A program made the translations under genes and the position numbers. The notes beneath the pieces are model-generated. The model did no database searches. It saw nothing but the letters and a program-made list of their open reading frames with translations, and was not told the origin of the DNA. A DNA stretch of 64,000 nt from assembly GCF_014202975.1 (NCBI RefSeq), contig NZ_JACHHZ010000001.1:310001-374000 (forward strand). The letters are read 5' to 3'. The stretch is from Povalibacter uvarum. GTDB lineage: Bacteria; Pseudomonadota; Gammaproteobacteria; Steroidobacterales; Steroidobacteraceae. Shown piece after piece: positions 17,681 to 27,523 of this stretch (position 1 is the stretch's first letter; each line of letters opens with the position of its first letter).

Positions 17681-18424
17681 GCCGTGCGTCAGCTCCACCA
17701 GCGTCATCACCGTCTCCACCTTCCCCTTGCGTATCTGTTCCGCGCGGGCGGCGATGAACTCCAGCGATGGTGCGTGCCAGACGCGGGAAATCCGATTCGA
17801 ATTCGGGCGCGTGCTTTCGTAGACGACGGTGTCCAGCGCGCCGAGCTTGGACTGCACTGTCTCGGTCTTGCCGCGCGTGTAGGTGTAGTGACGGATGTTG
17901 TCGCCGTTCACCATGGCGATCGTGCCGGGCTCGTGTCCCTGCAGCAGCGATGTCATCGCGCCCAGCTGAATCGACAGCCGATCCTGCATTCCCGGTTCGA
18001 GCGCCAGCTTGACGGGCTGGCCCTCGTAGCTGCCGCTGACGGTGAGATCGGTCCAGTTGAAAGTCAGCTGCCCGTCGCCCTTGTTGCCTGACTTGCCGTC
18101 ATCGAGCTCCCACTGAACGGGCCGCAGGCCGTCTGGCGTCACTTCGAGAATCGTGCGTTCGAAGGCAGCGCTGCTGACGACGAAGCTCGCCAGCGCGGAA
18201 GGGCTGGCCCGGGTTTCCAGGACGTAGCGTTGCGGGCTGCTGTCCTGCCGGAACTCCATGCGAAGCGTGCCTGCATTCAGGCCGCGGAAAGTCACGGCAT
18301 AGGTGGCAACGAACGGCTTCGGCAGCGTCGCTGTCGCTTGCGTCGCGAAGCTCATGAATACGAGCGAAGCGATCGCGAGCGATCGGGCGAACCACGCGCA
18401 TTGGGCAAACCTGGCACGGTGCAA
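17675..18424 (-). CDS. Periplasmic DUF3108 protein
   Basis: A 249-residue protein with an N-terminal signal peptide (hydrophobic core about 12-30, ending ATQATA). The mature part is beta-rich, starts PFVATYAVTFRGLNAG and has the SYEGQPVKL and HYTYTRGKTETV segments typical of DUF3108. Its biochemical function is unknown. It lies 1 nt downstream of purN, an association seen in other gammaproteobacteria, so co-transcription with purine genes is likely. The C-terminal end overlaps a repeat arm. Confidence 0.85.
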   Translation of the reverse strand: MHRARFAQCAWFARSLAIASLVFMSFATQATATLPKPFVATYAVTFRGLNAGTLRMEFRQDSSPQRYVLETRASPSALASFVVSSAAFERTILEVTPDGLRPVQWELDDGKSGNKGDGQLTFNWTDLTVSGSYEGQPVKLALEPGMQDRLSIQLGAMTSLLQGHEPGTIAMVNGDNIRHYTYTRGKTETVQSKLGALDTVVYESTRPNSNRISRVWHAPSLEFIAARAEQIRKGKVETVMTLVELTHGQ

Positions 18425-18425
18425 T

Positions 18426-19100
18426 TCACTCTCCTTCCGTCGTCACGGGCTCATCGAGGCGTCTGCCATCGAGCCAGGCCCTGTCTTCGCGCAACTCGAG
18501 CCGGCCCTGCGCAAACCATTCGATGGCTTCGGGATAGATCCTGTGCTCCTGGCGCTGAACTCGCGCTGAAAGGTCAGCTTCGGTGTCGCCCACGAGCACT
18601 GGCACGCGTGCCTGAATAATGACTGGGCCGCCATCCAGTTCCTGTGTGACGAAATGCACGCTCACGCCGTGATGCGTGTCACCGGCCTCGAGCGCGCGAC
18701 GATGGGTATGCAGCCCACGGTATTTCGGCAGCAGCGAGGGGTGGATATTCAGGATCCGGTCAGCAAAGGGGCCGATGAAATTCGGCGTCAGGATACGCAT
18801 GAAACCCGCCAGCACGACGAGCGACGGCGAATAGGAAGCGACGAGACTGGCGAGAGCAGCGTCATACGCCGGGCGATCGGCGTAGTCGCGTGGACTCAGG
18901 GCTGCGGCGGGAATGCCGAACTCGGCGGCCGTCGCGAGCCCCACGGCGTCGGCGCGATCGCTGATGACCGCGCGGATTTCGACTGTGAGCTTTCCTTTCG
19001 TCGCCTGCTCCGCGATCGCTCGCATGTTGCTGCCGCGGCCGGAGATCAGAATGACGATCGGCAGAGGGGCCGATCGTTCGGACGCGGTGCCGCCGGTCAT
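18426..19100 (-). CDS. purN: Phosphoribosylglycinamide formyltransferase
   Basis: Transfers a formyl group from 10-formyl-THF to GAR in purine synthesis. About 224 residues. [13 protein letters not shown] binds the phosphate, and the catalytic Asn-His-Asp set is visible in [14 protein letters not shown] and [13 protein letters not shown]. The frame is open further upstream, but the ATG at 19100 overlaps the purM stop (ATGA) and gives the family length with a short Ser/Ala-rich lead. It is co-transcribed with purM. Confidence 0.96.
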   Translation of the reverse strand: MTGGTASERSAPLPIVILISGRGSNMRAIAEQATKGKLTVEIRAVISDRADAVGLATAAEFGIPAAALSPRDYADRPAYDAALASLVASYSPSLVVLAGFMRILTPNFIGPFADRILNIHPSLLPKYRGLHTHRRALEAGDTHHGVSVHFVTQELDGGPVIIQARVPVLVGDTEADLSARVQRQEHRIYPEAIEWFAQGRLELREDRAWLDGRRLDEPVTTEGE

Positions 19101-20125
19101 CCGTGGATGACCACGCCGCCGTCGCCGCGCCGGATCTCGCCGATCACCGCCGGTTGTTCGCCCTGTTCCCGCAGCAGCTTCACAGCCTTGTCGGCGTGCT
19201 CGGCGGCGACGGTGACTGTCATGCCGATGCCGCAATTGAAGGTGCGATACATCTCCTGCGAAGCGATGTTGCCTGTCTTCTGCAGCCAGTCGAACACTTC
19301 GGCGCGCTGCCAGGTTTTCGCACTCAGCTGGACCTCGAGTCCGCTGGGAACGACGCGCGGAATGTTTTCCGTGATGCCGCCGCCGGTGATGTGCGCGATG
19401 CCGTGGATCGGCACCGCTTTGGCGAGCGCGAGCAGCGGCTTCACGTAGATTCGCGTCGGTGCAAGCAGCGCGTCGTAAAGGAGACCAGAGCCGAGCTTCG
19501 TCGTCGCGCTGGCCTTGCCGACTTTGATGAGCTTGCGAATGAGCGAGTAGCCGTTCGAATGCGGGCCGGAAGAGGGCAGTCCGATGAGGACATCGCCCGG
19601 GCGCGTGCGACTGCCGTCGATGATGGCGTCCTTCTCCACGATGCCCACGCAGAATCCGGCGAGATCGTAGTCACCTTCGGCGTACATGCCGGGCATTTCT
19701 GCCGTTTCGCCGCCGATCAGCGCGGCGCCCGCCTGCACGCAGCCTTCGACGATGCCTTTGATGACCGACTCGGCGACGTCGATGCTCAGCTTGCCGGTGG
19801 CGTAGTAATCGAGAAAGAAGAGCGGTTCAGCGCCCTGGACGACCACATCGTTCGCGCACATCGCGACGAGGTCGATGCCGATCGTGTCGTGCCGGCCGGT
19901 CTCGATCGCAAGCCGCAGTTTCGTGCCCACGCCGTCGGTCCCGGAAACGAGCACGGGGCGCCGATACCGCTCGACGGGAATTTCGAACAGCGCGCCGAAG
20001 CCGCCGAGGCCGGCGAGCACTTCGGGCCGCATGGAGCGCTTGACGGCCGGTTTGATGCGTTCGACGAGTTCGTCGCCGGCTTCGATATCGACGCCGGCGT
20101 CTTTGTAAGTGATCGAGTCAGACAT
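19097..20125 (-). CDS. purM: Phosphoribosylformylglycinamidine cyclo-ligase
   Basis: AIR synthetase of purine biosynthesis, 342 residues. Family signatures: [15 protein letters not shown] at the start, [24 protein letters not shown] and [13 protein letters not shown]. It is the first gene of the purM-purN-DUF3108 operon and is divergent from the DUF2066 gene across 127 nt. A TAAAAT hexamer on the minus strand near 20200 may be its -10, without a good -35. Confidence 0.97.
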   Translation of the reverse strand: MSDSITYKDAGVDIEAGDELVERIKPAVKRSMRPEVLAGLGGFGALFEIPVERYRRPVLVSGTDGVGTKLRLAIETGRHDTIGIDLVAMCANDVVVQGAEPLFFLDYYATGKLSIDVAESVIKGIVEGCVQAGAALIGGETAEMPGMYAEGDYDLAGFCVGIVEKDAIIDGSRTRPGDVLIGLPSSGPHSNGYSLIRKLIKVGKASATTKLGSGLLYDALLAPTRIYVKPLLALAKAVPIHGIAHITGGGITENIPRVVPSGLEVQLSAKTWQRAEVFDWLQKTGNIASQEMYRTFNCGIGMTVTVAAEHADKAVKLLREQGEQPAVIGEIRRGDGGVVIHG

Positions 20126-20252
20126 TCGAGCCTCTTGTGGCGGCGGCGGCCAGAGCGTGTGGGCTGGCGGCTACCGGCGGATATGGGAGCGTGTGGTATT
20201 TTACACGGCCAATATCCCATGGCGGGGATGCAAAGTTGCCCGACGGCCAGCA

Positions 20253-21257
20253 ATGACTTCACGACTTCTCCCACGACTGCGGTTTCTCCTGTTGGCGGCG
20301 CTGCTGGCGGTCGCTCCGGCGTTCGCCGTGACCGTCCCGGACCTGTACGAGGTCGCGATGCCGGTCGCCGCCAGCCGGGATGCGGCTTTCGTGGACGCGC
20401 TGAAGGTGGTCGTCGTCCGGGTCAGTGGCCGCAGGGACGCCGCGGTCCGGCTGGGTGGGGCGCTGAACAATCCACGCCAGTACGTGCAGCGGTTCGGTTT
20501 CACCGCCGACAACGTTCTCCAGGTCGGATTTGACAGTGTTTCGGTGGACAAACTGCTCACCGATGCGGGGTTGCCGGTCTGGGGGCGCGAGCGGCCCGCG
20601 ACACTCGTCCTGCTGAATGTGCAGGCCACCGACGGCTCCTCTTACTGGATCGATTCCGCGGCCTCCACCGTCGAGCGGGAAGCGATCAGCCGGGCCGCCA
20701 AACAGCGTGGGCTGCCGATCATCTGGCCGGAAATGACGACTCAGGATCGGACACAGATCAATGCGGGCGTCGATGCCAGCGCCGACCCGTCGGCGTTGCT
20801 GCAGGCCGCAGCTCGTTACAACGCCAACGCAGCATTGCTCGGCACCGCGCGAACCGACGGCGCGGGCGGGCTTTCCGTGCGCTGGACCCTTGCTTCCGAT
20901 GACGGCGCTGCAAGTGCCGCGGGATCACTGGAGGAGGGCGTCAATCTCGCAGCCGACACGTTCGCCCGCGTGTACTCGGCATCGGGCACGACGCTCGACA
21001 GCGTGATGGTCGAAGTGTCGGGGATCGGCAATCTCGGTGCGTATGCGACCACGCTCAACTATCTCGAAGGCATGACGCTGGTTCGTGGCGTCGCGGTGGA
21101 GCAGGTGCTCGGCGACACACTGCGATTCAAACTCGCGATCCGCGGCGACGCGACGACGCTGCGTCGGGCACTGGCGCTCGACGGCAAGCTCGTCCCGCTT
21201 GCGCCGGCGGACGCGGCGGCGCCGGTGGATCGTCTGCAGTTCCAGTATCAGCCTTAA
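20253..21257 (+). CDS. DUF2066 exported protein
   Basis: About 334 residues. The start at 20253 (MTSRLLPRLRF) gives a clean signal peptide ending APAFA at about residue 25. The mature region begins VPDLYEVAMPVAASRDAAF, the usual DUF2066 opening, and includes LLLNVQ-type strands and a YNANAALLG segment. Function is unknown. Its place between purM and hda is conserved in Pseudomonas-like genomes. It is followed after 24 nt by a phospholipid synthase gene. Confidence 0.85.
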   Translation: MTSRLLPRLRFLLLAALLAVAPAFAVTVPDLYEVAMPVAASRDAAFVDALKVVVVRVSGRRDAAVRLGGALNNPRQYVQRFGFTADNVLQVGFDSVSVDKLLTDAGLPVWGRERPATLVLLNVQATDGSSYWIDSAASTVEREAISRAAKQRGLPIIWPEMTTQDRTQINAGVDASADPSALLQAAARYNANAALLGTARTDGAGGLSVRWTLASDDGAASAAGSLEEGVNLAADTFARVYSASGTTLDSVMVEVSGIGNLGAYATTLNYLEGMTLVRGVAVEQVLGDTLRFKLAIRGDATTLRRALALDGKLVPLAPADAAAPVDRLQFQYQP

Positions 21258-21281
21258 GTTGCCGGCGCCGCGTTTCGCGAA

Positions 21282-21857
21282 ATGTCGTCCAGCCTGCGTT
21301 TCATCCCGAATGCGCTCTGCATCCTGCGCATGCTCCTGGTGGTGCCGGTCGCCTGGCTGCTCGCGAATCATGAATTCCGCCTGACCCTCTGGCTCTTCGC
21401 CTTCGCGGCCGCTACCGACGCTCTCGACGGCTTTCTCGCCAAGCGCTGCGGATGGACGACGGAACTGGGCAAGATCCTCGACCCGCTCGCCGACAAGATC
21501 CTGCTCGTGGGAGTGTTCCTGACGCTGGCGATCATGGGGCTCGTGCCGCTGTGGCTGGCGATCACGGCGATCGGTCGCGACGTCATCATTACGGCCGGAG
21601 CAATCACCTATAACGCCCTCTTCGGCGAGATCGATGGTCATCCGACCTGGATCAGCAAAGTGAACACGCTGTGCCAGATCGTGTTCGTACTGCTGGTGGT
21701 CGCCGCGCATGCGGTTGGCCACGTGCCGCGGAATGTCGTCATCGGTCTCGGGGCGCTGGTGTTCGTGACGACCGTCATCAGCGGCATCGATTACGTGCTG
21801 ACCTATTCGCGCAAGGCTGTCCATGTGAGTCGCCGCCGCCGCGGCCTGCCGGTCTGA
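21282..21857 (+). CDS. pgsA: CDP-alcohol phosphatidyltransferase (PgsA-like)
   Basis: A 191-residue membrane enzyme with several helices. The CDP-alcohol phosphatidyltransferase signature is complete: D-x2-D-G-x2-A-K-R, then ELGKILDPLADK supplying G-x3-D-x3-D. Most likely it makes phosphatidylglycerol phosphate from CDP-diacylglycerol and glycerol-3-phosphate. It replaces the PerM-type membrane gene often found between DUF2066 and hda. The exact alcohol substrate is inferred from length and overall similarity. Confidence 0.85.
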   Translation: MSSSLRFIPNALCILRMLLVVPVAWLLANHEFRLTLWLFAFAAATDALDGFLAKRCGWTTELGKILDPLADKILLVGVFLTLAIMGLVPLWLAITAIGRDVIITAGAITYNALFGEIDGHPTWISKVNTLCQIVFVLLVVAAHAVGHVPRNVVIGLGALVFVTTVISGIDYVLTYSRKAVHVSRRRRGLPV

Positions 21858-21859
21858 TC

Positions 21860-22555
21860 GTGACGAATCAACTTCCCCTGGGCGTGAAGCTGCGGGACAG
21901 CTCGGTCTTCGACAGCTTCCTGGCCGGCCGCAACGAATCGACGGTCGAAATCCTGCGCACGCTGCGCGCGGGCGAGCCGCCCACCTGCGTGTTCATTCAC
22001 GGTGTTGCCGGAACTGGCAAGTCGCATCTCCTGCAGGCGATCTGCGCGAGGATGGGCGGGCAAGGGCAATCCGCCGCGTATCTGCCGCTTACGGATATCG
22101 CATCGATGGGGTCCGAAATCCTGACGGGCTGCGGTGAGCTCGCGTGCGTCTGCATCGACGACATCGAGACCATCGCGGGCGACCCTGCATGGGAGCGCGC
22201 ACTCTTCGCGCTACATCAGCAACTCGATGAGCGGCAGGGCCGGCTGGTCGTTTCGGCGGTAGTGCCGCCGGCGGCGACCGGGATCGCGCTGGCCGATCTG
22301 CGATCGCGTCTCGGCGGAGGCTGGGTGCTCACGCTGCATTTGCTCGACGAATCGGAACAGATCGAAGCGTTGCGTCTGCGCGCGCAGATCCGCGGGTTCG
22401 AGCTGCCGCTGGAGACGGCTCAGTACCTTTTGCGCCGATTGCCTCGCGATATGGCATCACTTTGCGAGTTCCTGGATGAGCTCGACGACGCCTCGCTGGC
22501 CGCGCAACGCAAGCTCACGGTCCCGTTCGTACGGGAAGTGATCGACGGCAAGTGA
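21860..22555 (+). CDS. hda: DnaA-related regulatory inactivator Hda
   Basis: AAA+ protein that, with the sliding clamp, stimulates ATP hydrolysis on DnaA to prevent re-initiation. About 231 residues starting at GTG 21860, 2 nt after the pgsA stop. The N-terminal TNQLPLGVKLRDSSVF region contains the QLPLG-type clamp-binding motif. Walker A is GVAGTGKSH, Walker B is CVCIDDIE, and sensor/lid motifs follow (LPRDMASLCEFLDELD). Upstream in-frame codons are rejected because they overlap pgsA deeply. Confidence 0.93.
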   Translation: MTNQLPLGVKLRDSSVFDSFLAGRNESTVEILRTLRAGEPPTCVFIHGVAGTGKSHLLQAICARMGGQGQSAAYLPLTDIASMGSEILTGCGELACVCIDDIETIAGDPAWERALFALHQQLDERQGRLVVSAVVPPAATGIALADLRSRLGGGWVLTLHLLDESEQIEALRLRAQIRGFELPLETAQYLLRRLPRDMASLCEFLDELDDASLAAQRKLTVPFVREVIDGK

Positions 22556-22566
22556 TCGACTGACGT

Positions 22567-23693
<1,127 letters not shown>

Positions 23694-23695
23694 TC

Positions 23696-24013
23696 ATGGC
23701 TTACCTCTCATTGTCCGCATCGTTGCGTACGTTGCTGCTGACCCTCTTGTGTGTCGGGGTCTGCGGCTGCGCGGGCGCACCGGCCCAGGAGATGAGCAAT
23801 GCGCGACAAGCCATCAAGGCCGCACGGGACGCCGGTGCCGCTGAAGTTGCTCCGCAGAAGCTGAACGAAGCGCAGTCCCTGCTGGAACAGGCCGAATCGA
23901 GTCTGCAGAAGGGCGACTACAAGGGCGCCCGCCGCAGCGCCGTCGCTGCCAAGGGCAGGGCCACCGAAGCGCTGAGCGCCGTCCAGCCCACGACCCGCAA
24001 AGAGTCCGGCTGA
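23696..24013 (+). CDS. Small DUF4398-like lipoprotein
   Basis: A 105-residue protein. The hydrophobic N-terminus (about 8-22) ends in VGVCGCAG, a plausible lipobox with Cys24 or Cys26 as the lipidated residue. The mature part is a single amphipathic helical segment (NARQAIKAARDAGA, then QSLLEQAESSLQKGDY) typical of DUF4398 envelope proteins. Its function is unknown. It is followed after 22 nt by acylphosphatase. Confidence 0.75.
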   Translation: MAYLSLSASLRTLLLTLLCVGVCGCAGAPAQEMSNARQAIKAARDAGAAEVAPQKLNEAQSLLEQAESSLQKGDYKGARRSAVAAKGRATEALSAVQPTTRKESG

Positions 24014-24035
24014 CCGGATCTCACCCGCTCCCACA

Positions 24036-24323
24036 ATGGCTTCCGTGATCGCACGCCGCTGCTTCGTCTCGGGCAGGGTCCAGGGCGTCTTCTATCGCGC
24101 ATCGACCCGCCAGCGCGCCATCGAACTGGGCCTGAGCGGCTACGCCTGCAATCTGCCGGATGGACGGGTGGAGGTCCTGGCGGTCGGTGATCCCGCCGCC
24201 GTTCAATCGCTCGTCGATTGGCTCGCTATCGGTCCGCCCGCCGCCCACGTCACAAACGTCGACGTGTCGGACATCGCGCTTGATGAACTCGGAAAGCTCC
24301 CCGCGGGCTTCGCGACGAGATAG
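24036..24323 (+). CDS. acyP: Acylphosphatase
   Basis: A 95-residue enzyme that hydrolyses acyl phosphates. The phosphate-binding loop GRVQGVFYRAST contains the catalytic Arg, and the catalytic Asn is in YACNLPDGRVEV. The length is normal. It is the last gene before a convergent junction that contains a heptamer repeat. Confidence 0.95.
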   Translation: MASVIARRCFVSGRVQGVFYRASTRQRAIELGLSGYACNLPDGRVEVLAVGDPAAVQSLVDWLAIGPPAAHVTNVDVSDIALDELGKLPAGFATR

Positions 24324-24342
24324 GGGGCGCGCGCTCGTTTCA

Positions 24343-24373
24343 GGCTAGTGGCTCGCGGCTGGCCGGCTACCAG
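24343..24373. repeat. Heptamer array (CCNNNAG units) between convergent genes
   Basis: On the minus strand the units are CTGGTAG, an 8-nt CCGGCCAG, CCGCGAG and CCACTAG, then CC. The array begins 6 nt after the lytic transglycosylase stop codon. The unit and its 8-nt variant match the array translated inside metG (8881-8911). Only one orientation is clear here. Confidence 0.6.
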
Positions 24374-24378
24374 CTTCT

Positions 24379-24945
24379 TCAGTTGTACTGCCACCGATTC
24401 GCCAGCCTCGTCAGCACCAGATCGGAGTACGTCCGCCTTCCGAGGCTCCCGTTGTATCTCGCCAATGCCCGGGCGTAGTCGCCCTTTTCGCGATCGAGGT
24501 AGAACTTCAGGATCGTGCAACCCATGCGAATGTTCTGCGGGATGCGCACGAGTTGCTCGTTCGTCATCCCGAGCTGTCGCGGCCAGAACGGCATGATCTG
24601 CATCAGTCCGACGGCCCCCGCATGCGAGACGGCCCAGCGGTCGAACCGGCTTTCGACATCGATCACCGACATCACCAGGCCCGGTGGCAGGTTCAGTCGC
24701 TTCGATTCGCAGTGAACGTGATAGAGGATTTCCGCGCGTTCCGCGGGATCCTTGAGGATGCGCTTGAGTTGCGGCTCCATGGCGGCGAGCCAGACCTGCT
24801 GATCGAATTTGTCCTCGAAGCACTGCTCGGCCTTCAGCGCCTGCTGCAGCAGCTTGCCGAGCTCGGGATCCTGCTGGCGATCGGCGAGGGCCGCGCCGGC
24901 GAGCGAACACAGAACGAGCAGCAGAATCGTGCGCAACGCGTGCAT
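24379..24945 (-). CDS. Lytic transglycosylase (SLT domain)
   Basis: A 188-residue exported murein-cleaving enzyme. The signal peptide is about 1-21 (cut after ALA). The SLT/lysozyme-like domain covers about 85-188, with the catalytic Glu in VIDVESRFD, then SHAGAVGLMQIMP and ALARYNGS, the three family motifs. No lipobox is visible, so it is probably soluble and periplasmic. It is shorter than MltE/Slt enzymes and resembles small DUF-free SLT proteins. Confidence 0.88.
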   Translation of the reverse strand: MHALRTILLLVLCSLAGAALADRQQDPELGKLLQQALKAEQCFEDKFDQQVWLAAMEPQLKRILKDPAERAEILYHVHCESKRLNLPPGLVMSVIDVESRFDRWAVSHAGAVGLMQIMPFWPRQLGMTNEQLVRIPQNIRMGCTILKFYLDREKGDYARALARYNGSLGRRTYSDLVLTRLANRWQYN

Positions 24946-25033
24946 GACGAGGGAAATCCGTACCTGGCGGCATCGTGATATCGCGGCACCGGCGTTGCAG
25001 CGACCTGTGTCACAGCGCCGCGGTTGTTCCGTG

Positions 25034-25063
25034 TTGTCGGGTCCGCGGTGCGCACCCTATCAT
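25034..25063 (+). promoter_or_regulatory. Putative pssA promoter
   Basis: TTGTCG at 25034-25039 and TATCAT at 25058-25063 have an 18-nt spacer. A transcript from here would have a leader of about 130 nt before pssA. No riboswitch-like fold was recognised in it. A second TATACT at about 25079 lacks a -35. Confidence 0.35.
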
Positions 25064-25200
25064 GGCGAAAAACGTCGATATACTGCCGCCCCCGGCCAGC
25101 GACCGAGGATCAGGTTGGGCCTGCGGCTCGGGTCAGGTGAGGAACCGCCGCCGCAACCGGGCATTTCCCCATTGAACACCGCCGCCGGAAAGAAGATCGC

Positions 25201-25995
25201 ATGAGTGCCGACTCGGAATCGGAAATGCAGCAGGACAACGCGCAGGAAGCCCGGCCCGGACGGGGCGTGTACTGGCTCCCCAATCTGCTGACGACGGGTA
25301 CGTTGTTCGGGGGCTTCTACGCCATCGTGGCCGCGATCGACGGCAATTTCGGGCGCGCGGCCACTGCCGTATTCATCGCGATGGTCTTCGACGGACTCGA
25401 TGGCCGCGTCGCGCGATGGACCAAGACGCAGAGCGACTTCGGAAAGGAGTACGACAGCCTCTGCGACATGGTCGCGTTCGGGCTCGCGCCCGCGATCTTC
25501 GTCTACCAGTGGGGGATCGAGCGCATCGCGGATTACGGGCAGTTCTGGACGCGCTTCGGATGGCTCGCCGCATTCTTCTATGCCGTTGCCGCGGGATTGC
25601 GCCTCGCACGTTTCAATTCGCGCGCTGCTGTCGCCGACAAGCGTTATTTCGAGGGGCTGCCCAGTCCTTCCGCCGCGGCAACAGTCGCTGGCTTCATCTG
25701 GCTGGTGAGCGAAATCGAGGTCACCGGCCTGCCGCGGCTCGTTCTCGCGTTCACGGTTTCGATCATCGCGGGCGCGCTGATGGTCAGCAAATTCGCCTAC
25801 TGGAGCGGCAAGGAACTGAACGTGCGCGGCCGCATCCCGTGGATGTACATGCTCGTCATTCCGCTGATTTACGTGCTGGTTTCGCTGGCGCCGCTGTCGT
25901 TGTTCGTCGCGTTCGGCACGTACGCGCTGTCCGGGCCGGGGGTCTGGCTGTGGGTCAAGATGACGAAGAAAAAGCGACCGGTCGAGAACGCGTAG
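25201..25995 (+). CDS. pssA: CDP-diacylglycerol-serine O-phosphatidyltransferase
   Basis: Makes phosphatidylserine, the precursor of phosphatidylethanolamine. A 264-residue membrane protein of the Bacillus-type (integral) PssA class, unlike the E. coli ribosome-associated enzyme. The catalytic signature DGLDGRVAR with a downstream G-x3-D-x3-D in FGKEYDSLCD is complete. About seven hydrophobic helices follow the TGTLFGGFYAIVAA segment. The ATG has GGAAAG upstream. The next gene begins 4 nt after it. Confidence 0.94.
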   Translation: MSADSESEMQQDNAQEARPGRGVYWLPNLLTTGTLFGGFYAIVAAIDGNFGRAATAVFIAMVFDGLDGRVARWTKTQSDFGKEYDSLCDMVAFGLAPAIFVYQWGIERIADYGQFWTRFGWLAAFFYAVAAGLRLARFNSRAAVADKRYFEGLPSPSAAATVAGFIWLVSEIEVTGLPRLVLAFTVSIIAGALMVSKFAYWSGKELNVRGRIPWMYMLVIPLIYVLVSLAPLSLFVAFGTYALSGPGVWLWVKMTKKKRPVENA

Positions 25996-25998
25996 CGC

Positions 25999-26817
25999 AT
26001 GGATTCCCGACGTCTCCACTATCTGCAAGCGCTCGACATCGACGTCTGGCAACGGCGTGAGCTGATCGCGACCCGCCAGGCGGCCGCTGTCGTCGAGAAG
26101 CAGCAGCAGCCCAGCCCCGTGCGGCCGGCTGTCAGCGCGGTCGTGCCACCCGCGACAGTGTCGCAGCCCGTCATTGAGGAGCCGCCTCGCAAACCGGCGG
26201 CCGACAGCATCTTCTCGACTCCCGATGCGGCTGTGGCTGCAATGGACTGGGATGCGTTGACCGAGACAGTGCGCAGCTGCACTCGCTGCCCATTGCACAC
26301 CACGCGAACCCAGGCGGTTTTTGGTGTCGGCAATCGCAGCGCACGCTGGATGGTCATCGGCGAAGCTCCGGGGGCGGACGAGGACCGGCAGGGCGAGCCG
26401 TTCGTGGGCAAGGCGGGGCAGCTGTTGAATTCCATGCTCCGGGCGATCGGACTGGCCCGCGAGGATGTGTTCATAGCGAACATTCTCAAGTCACGGCCGC
26501 CGGGCAACCGCGATCCGCGCCCCGACGAGGCCCGGGCGTGCATCTCCTACCTGATGCGGCAGATCGAGCTGGTCAACCCGACGCTCCTGCTGTGCGTCGG
26601 GCGCATAGCCGCACAAACCCTGCTCGAAACGGATTCGCCGATAGGTAAACTGCGCGGCAGGCTTCACCACCTGGCGTCCGGGCGTCCCATGATCGTCACG
26701 TATCATCCGGCCTACCTGCTGCGCAGCCCCGGCGAAAAGCGCAAATCGTGGGCGGATCTCGTGCTGGCGATGCAGACCTTCGAACAGCTCACGCAGGAAA
26801 AAGGCCGGGCCCAGTGA
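25999..26817 (+). CDS. Family 4 uracil-DNA glycosylase
   Basis: A 272-residue [4Fe-4S] enzyme that removes uracil from DNA. The N-terminal about 80 residues are a variable Pro/Ala-rich lead starting [12 protein letters not shown]. The catalytic core has the cluster cysteines CTRC and, later, C-x17-C (ARAC to LLLC), motif [20 protein letters not shown], and motif [25 protein letters not shown] is a family signature. It sits between pssA and rimI, a pairing seen in related genomes. Confidence 0.92.
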   Translation: MDSRRLHYLQALDIDVWQRRELIATRQAAAVVEKQQQPSPVRPAVSAVVPPATVSQPVIEEPPRKPAADSIFSTPDAAVAAMDWDALTETVRSCTRCPLHTTRTQAVFGVGNRSARWMVIGEAPGADEDRQGEPFVGKAGQLLNSMLRAIGLAREDVFIANILKSRPPGNRDPRPDEARACISYLMRQIELVNPTLLLCVGRIAAQTLLETDSPIGKLRGRLHHLASGRPMIVTYHPAYLLRSPGEKRKSWADLVLAMQTFEQLTQEKGRAQ

Positions 26818-26827
26818 GCGCTGAACC

Positions 26828-27334
26828 GTGAGCGCCGAACTCGACCTCGCCACCCGGCTGCGCGACGTCCGCTTCCGTCCCATGACGATTCCGGACGTCA
26901 GTCTGGTCGCCGCGGTCGAGCAGGCGTCCTACCAGTTTCCGTGGAGCGAAGGCGTTTTCCGGGATTGCGTCCGGGTCGGCTATCTCTGCCGCGTCGTCGA
27001 ATTCCGCGGCGAAGTCGGTGGCTACGGGATCATGTCGTTCGGCGCGGGCGAAGCCCACATCCTCAACGTCTGCATCCGGAAGGACCTTCGCACGCTCGGC
27101 GTCGGGCGTCGCCTGATGGATTACCTGCTGGATCGGGCGCGTGATGAGTACATGCAGGACATCTTTCTGGAAGTCCGGCCCTCCAATACCGTCGCGATCC
27201 GCCTGTACGAGTCGATGGGCTTTGAGCGGATCGGCGTGCGCAAGGGTTATTACCAGGCCGTCGGTGGGCGAGAAGATGCCCTGGTGTACAAGCTCGCCCT
27301 CGAGCCGAAGAGTGCGGTCAGCCCGTCGTCGTAG
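26828..27334 (+). CDS. rimI: Ribosomal protein S18 alanine N-acetyltransferase
   Basis: GNAT enzyme that acetylates the N-terminus of ribosomal protein S18. 168 residues. Acetyl-CoA binding is in ILNVCIRKDLRTLGVGRRLM, followed by LEVRPSNTVAIRLYESMGF and RKGYYQ, all typical of RimI. The start is GTG 26828, 10 nt after the UDG stop. A repeat element follows the stop. Confidence 0.9.
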   Translation: MSAELDLATRLRDVRFRPMTIPDVSLVAAVEQASYQFPWSEGVFRDCVRVGYLCRVVEFRGEVGGYGIMSFGAGEAHILNVCIRKDLRTLGVGRRLMDYLLDRARDEYMQDIFLEVRPSNTVAIRLYESMGFERIGVRKGYYQAVGGREDALVYKLALEPKSAVSPSS

Positions 27335-27350
27335 CAGGGCCGAAGAGGAA

Positions 27351-27472
27351 GATTTTCCACGGGGTACACGGGGAGCCACGGGGGAAGCACAGAAATAATC
27401 CCACCTGAATCCTCCCGTTCCCGGCAGGCGTCATTCTTCCCCGTGGTGCCCCGTGCTCCCCGTGGAGAATCC
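27351..27472. repeat. Inverted repeat of 9-nt CCACGGGGN units upstream of prfC
   Basis: The left arm 27351-27387 contains three CACGGGG blocks spaced about 9 nt. The right arm 27436-27472 carries three CCCCGTG blocks plus GAGAATCC. The arms match as reverse complements over about 37 nt with few differences and a 48-nt gap. The right arm ends 51 nt before the prfC ATG. The same right arm appears at the left edge of the window (1-31). Confidence 0.8.
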
Positions 27473-27523
27473 TCTCTTCTCTTCCGGGTACAATCCGCGC
27501 TCGATCCTCCCTCCCGGTACCCC

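Noticed and set aside
25062-25175. Short open frame beginning MAKNVDILPPP upstream of pssA
   Set aside because: No ribosome-binding site, no similarity, and its start overlaps the putative pssA -10. More likely leader sequence.
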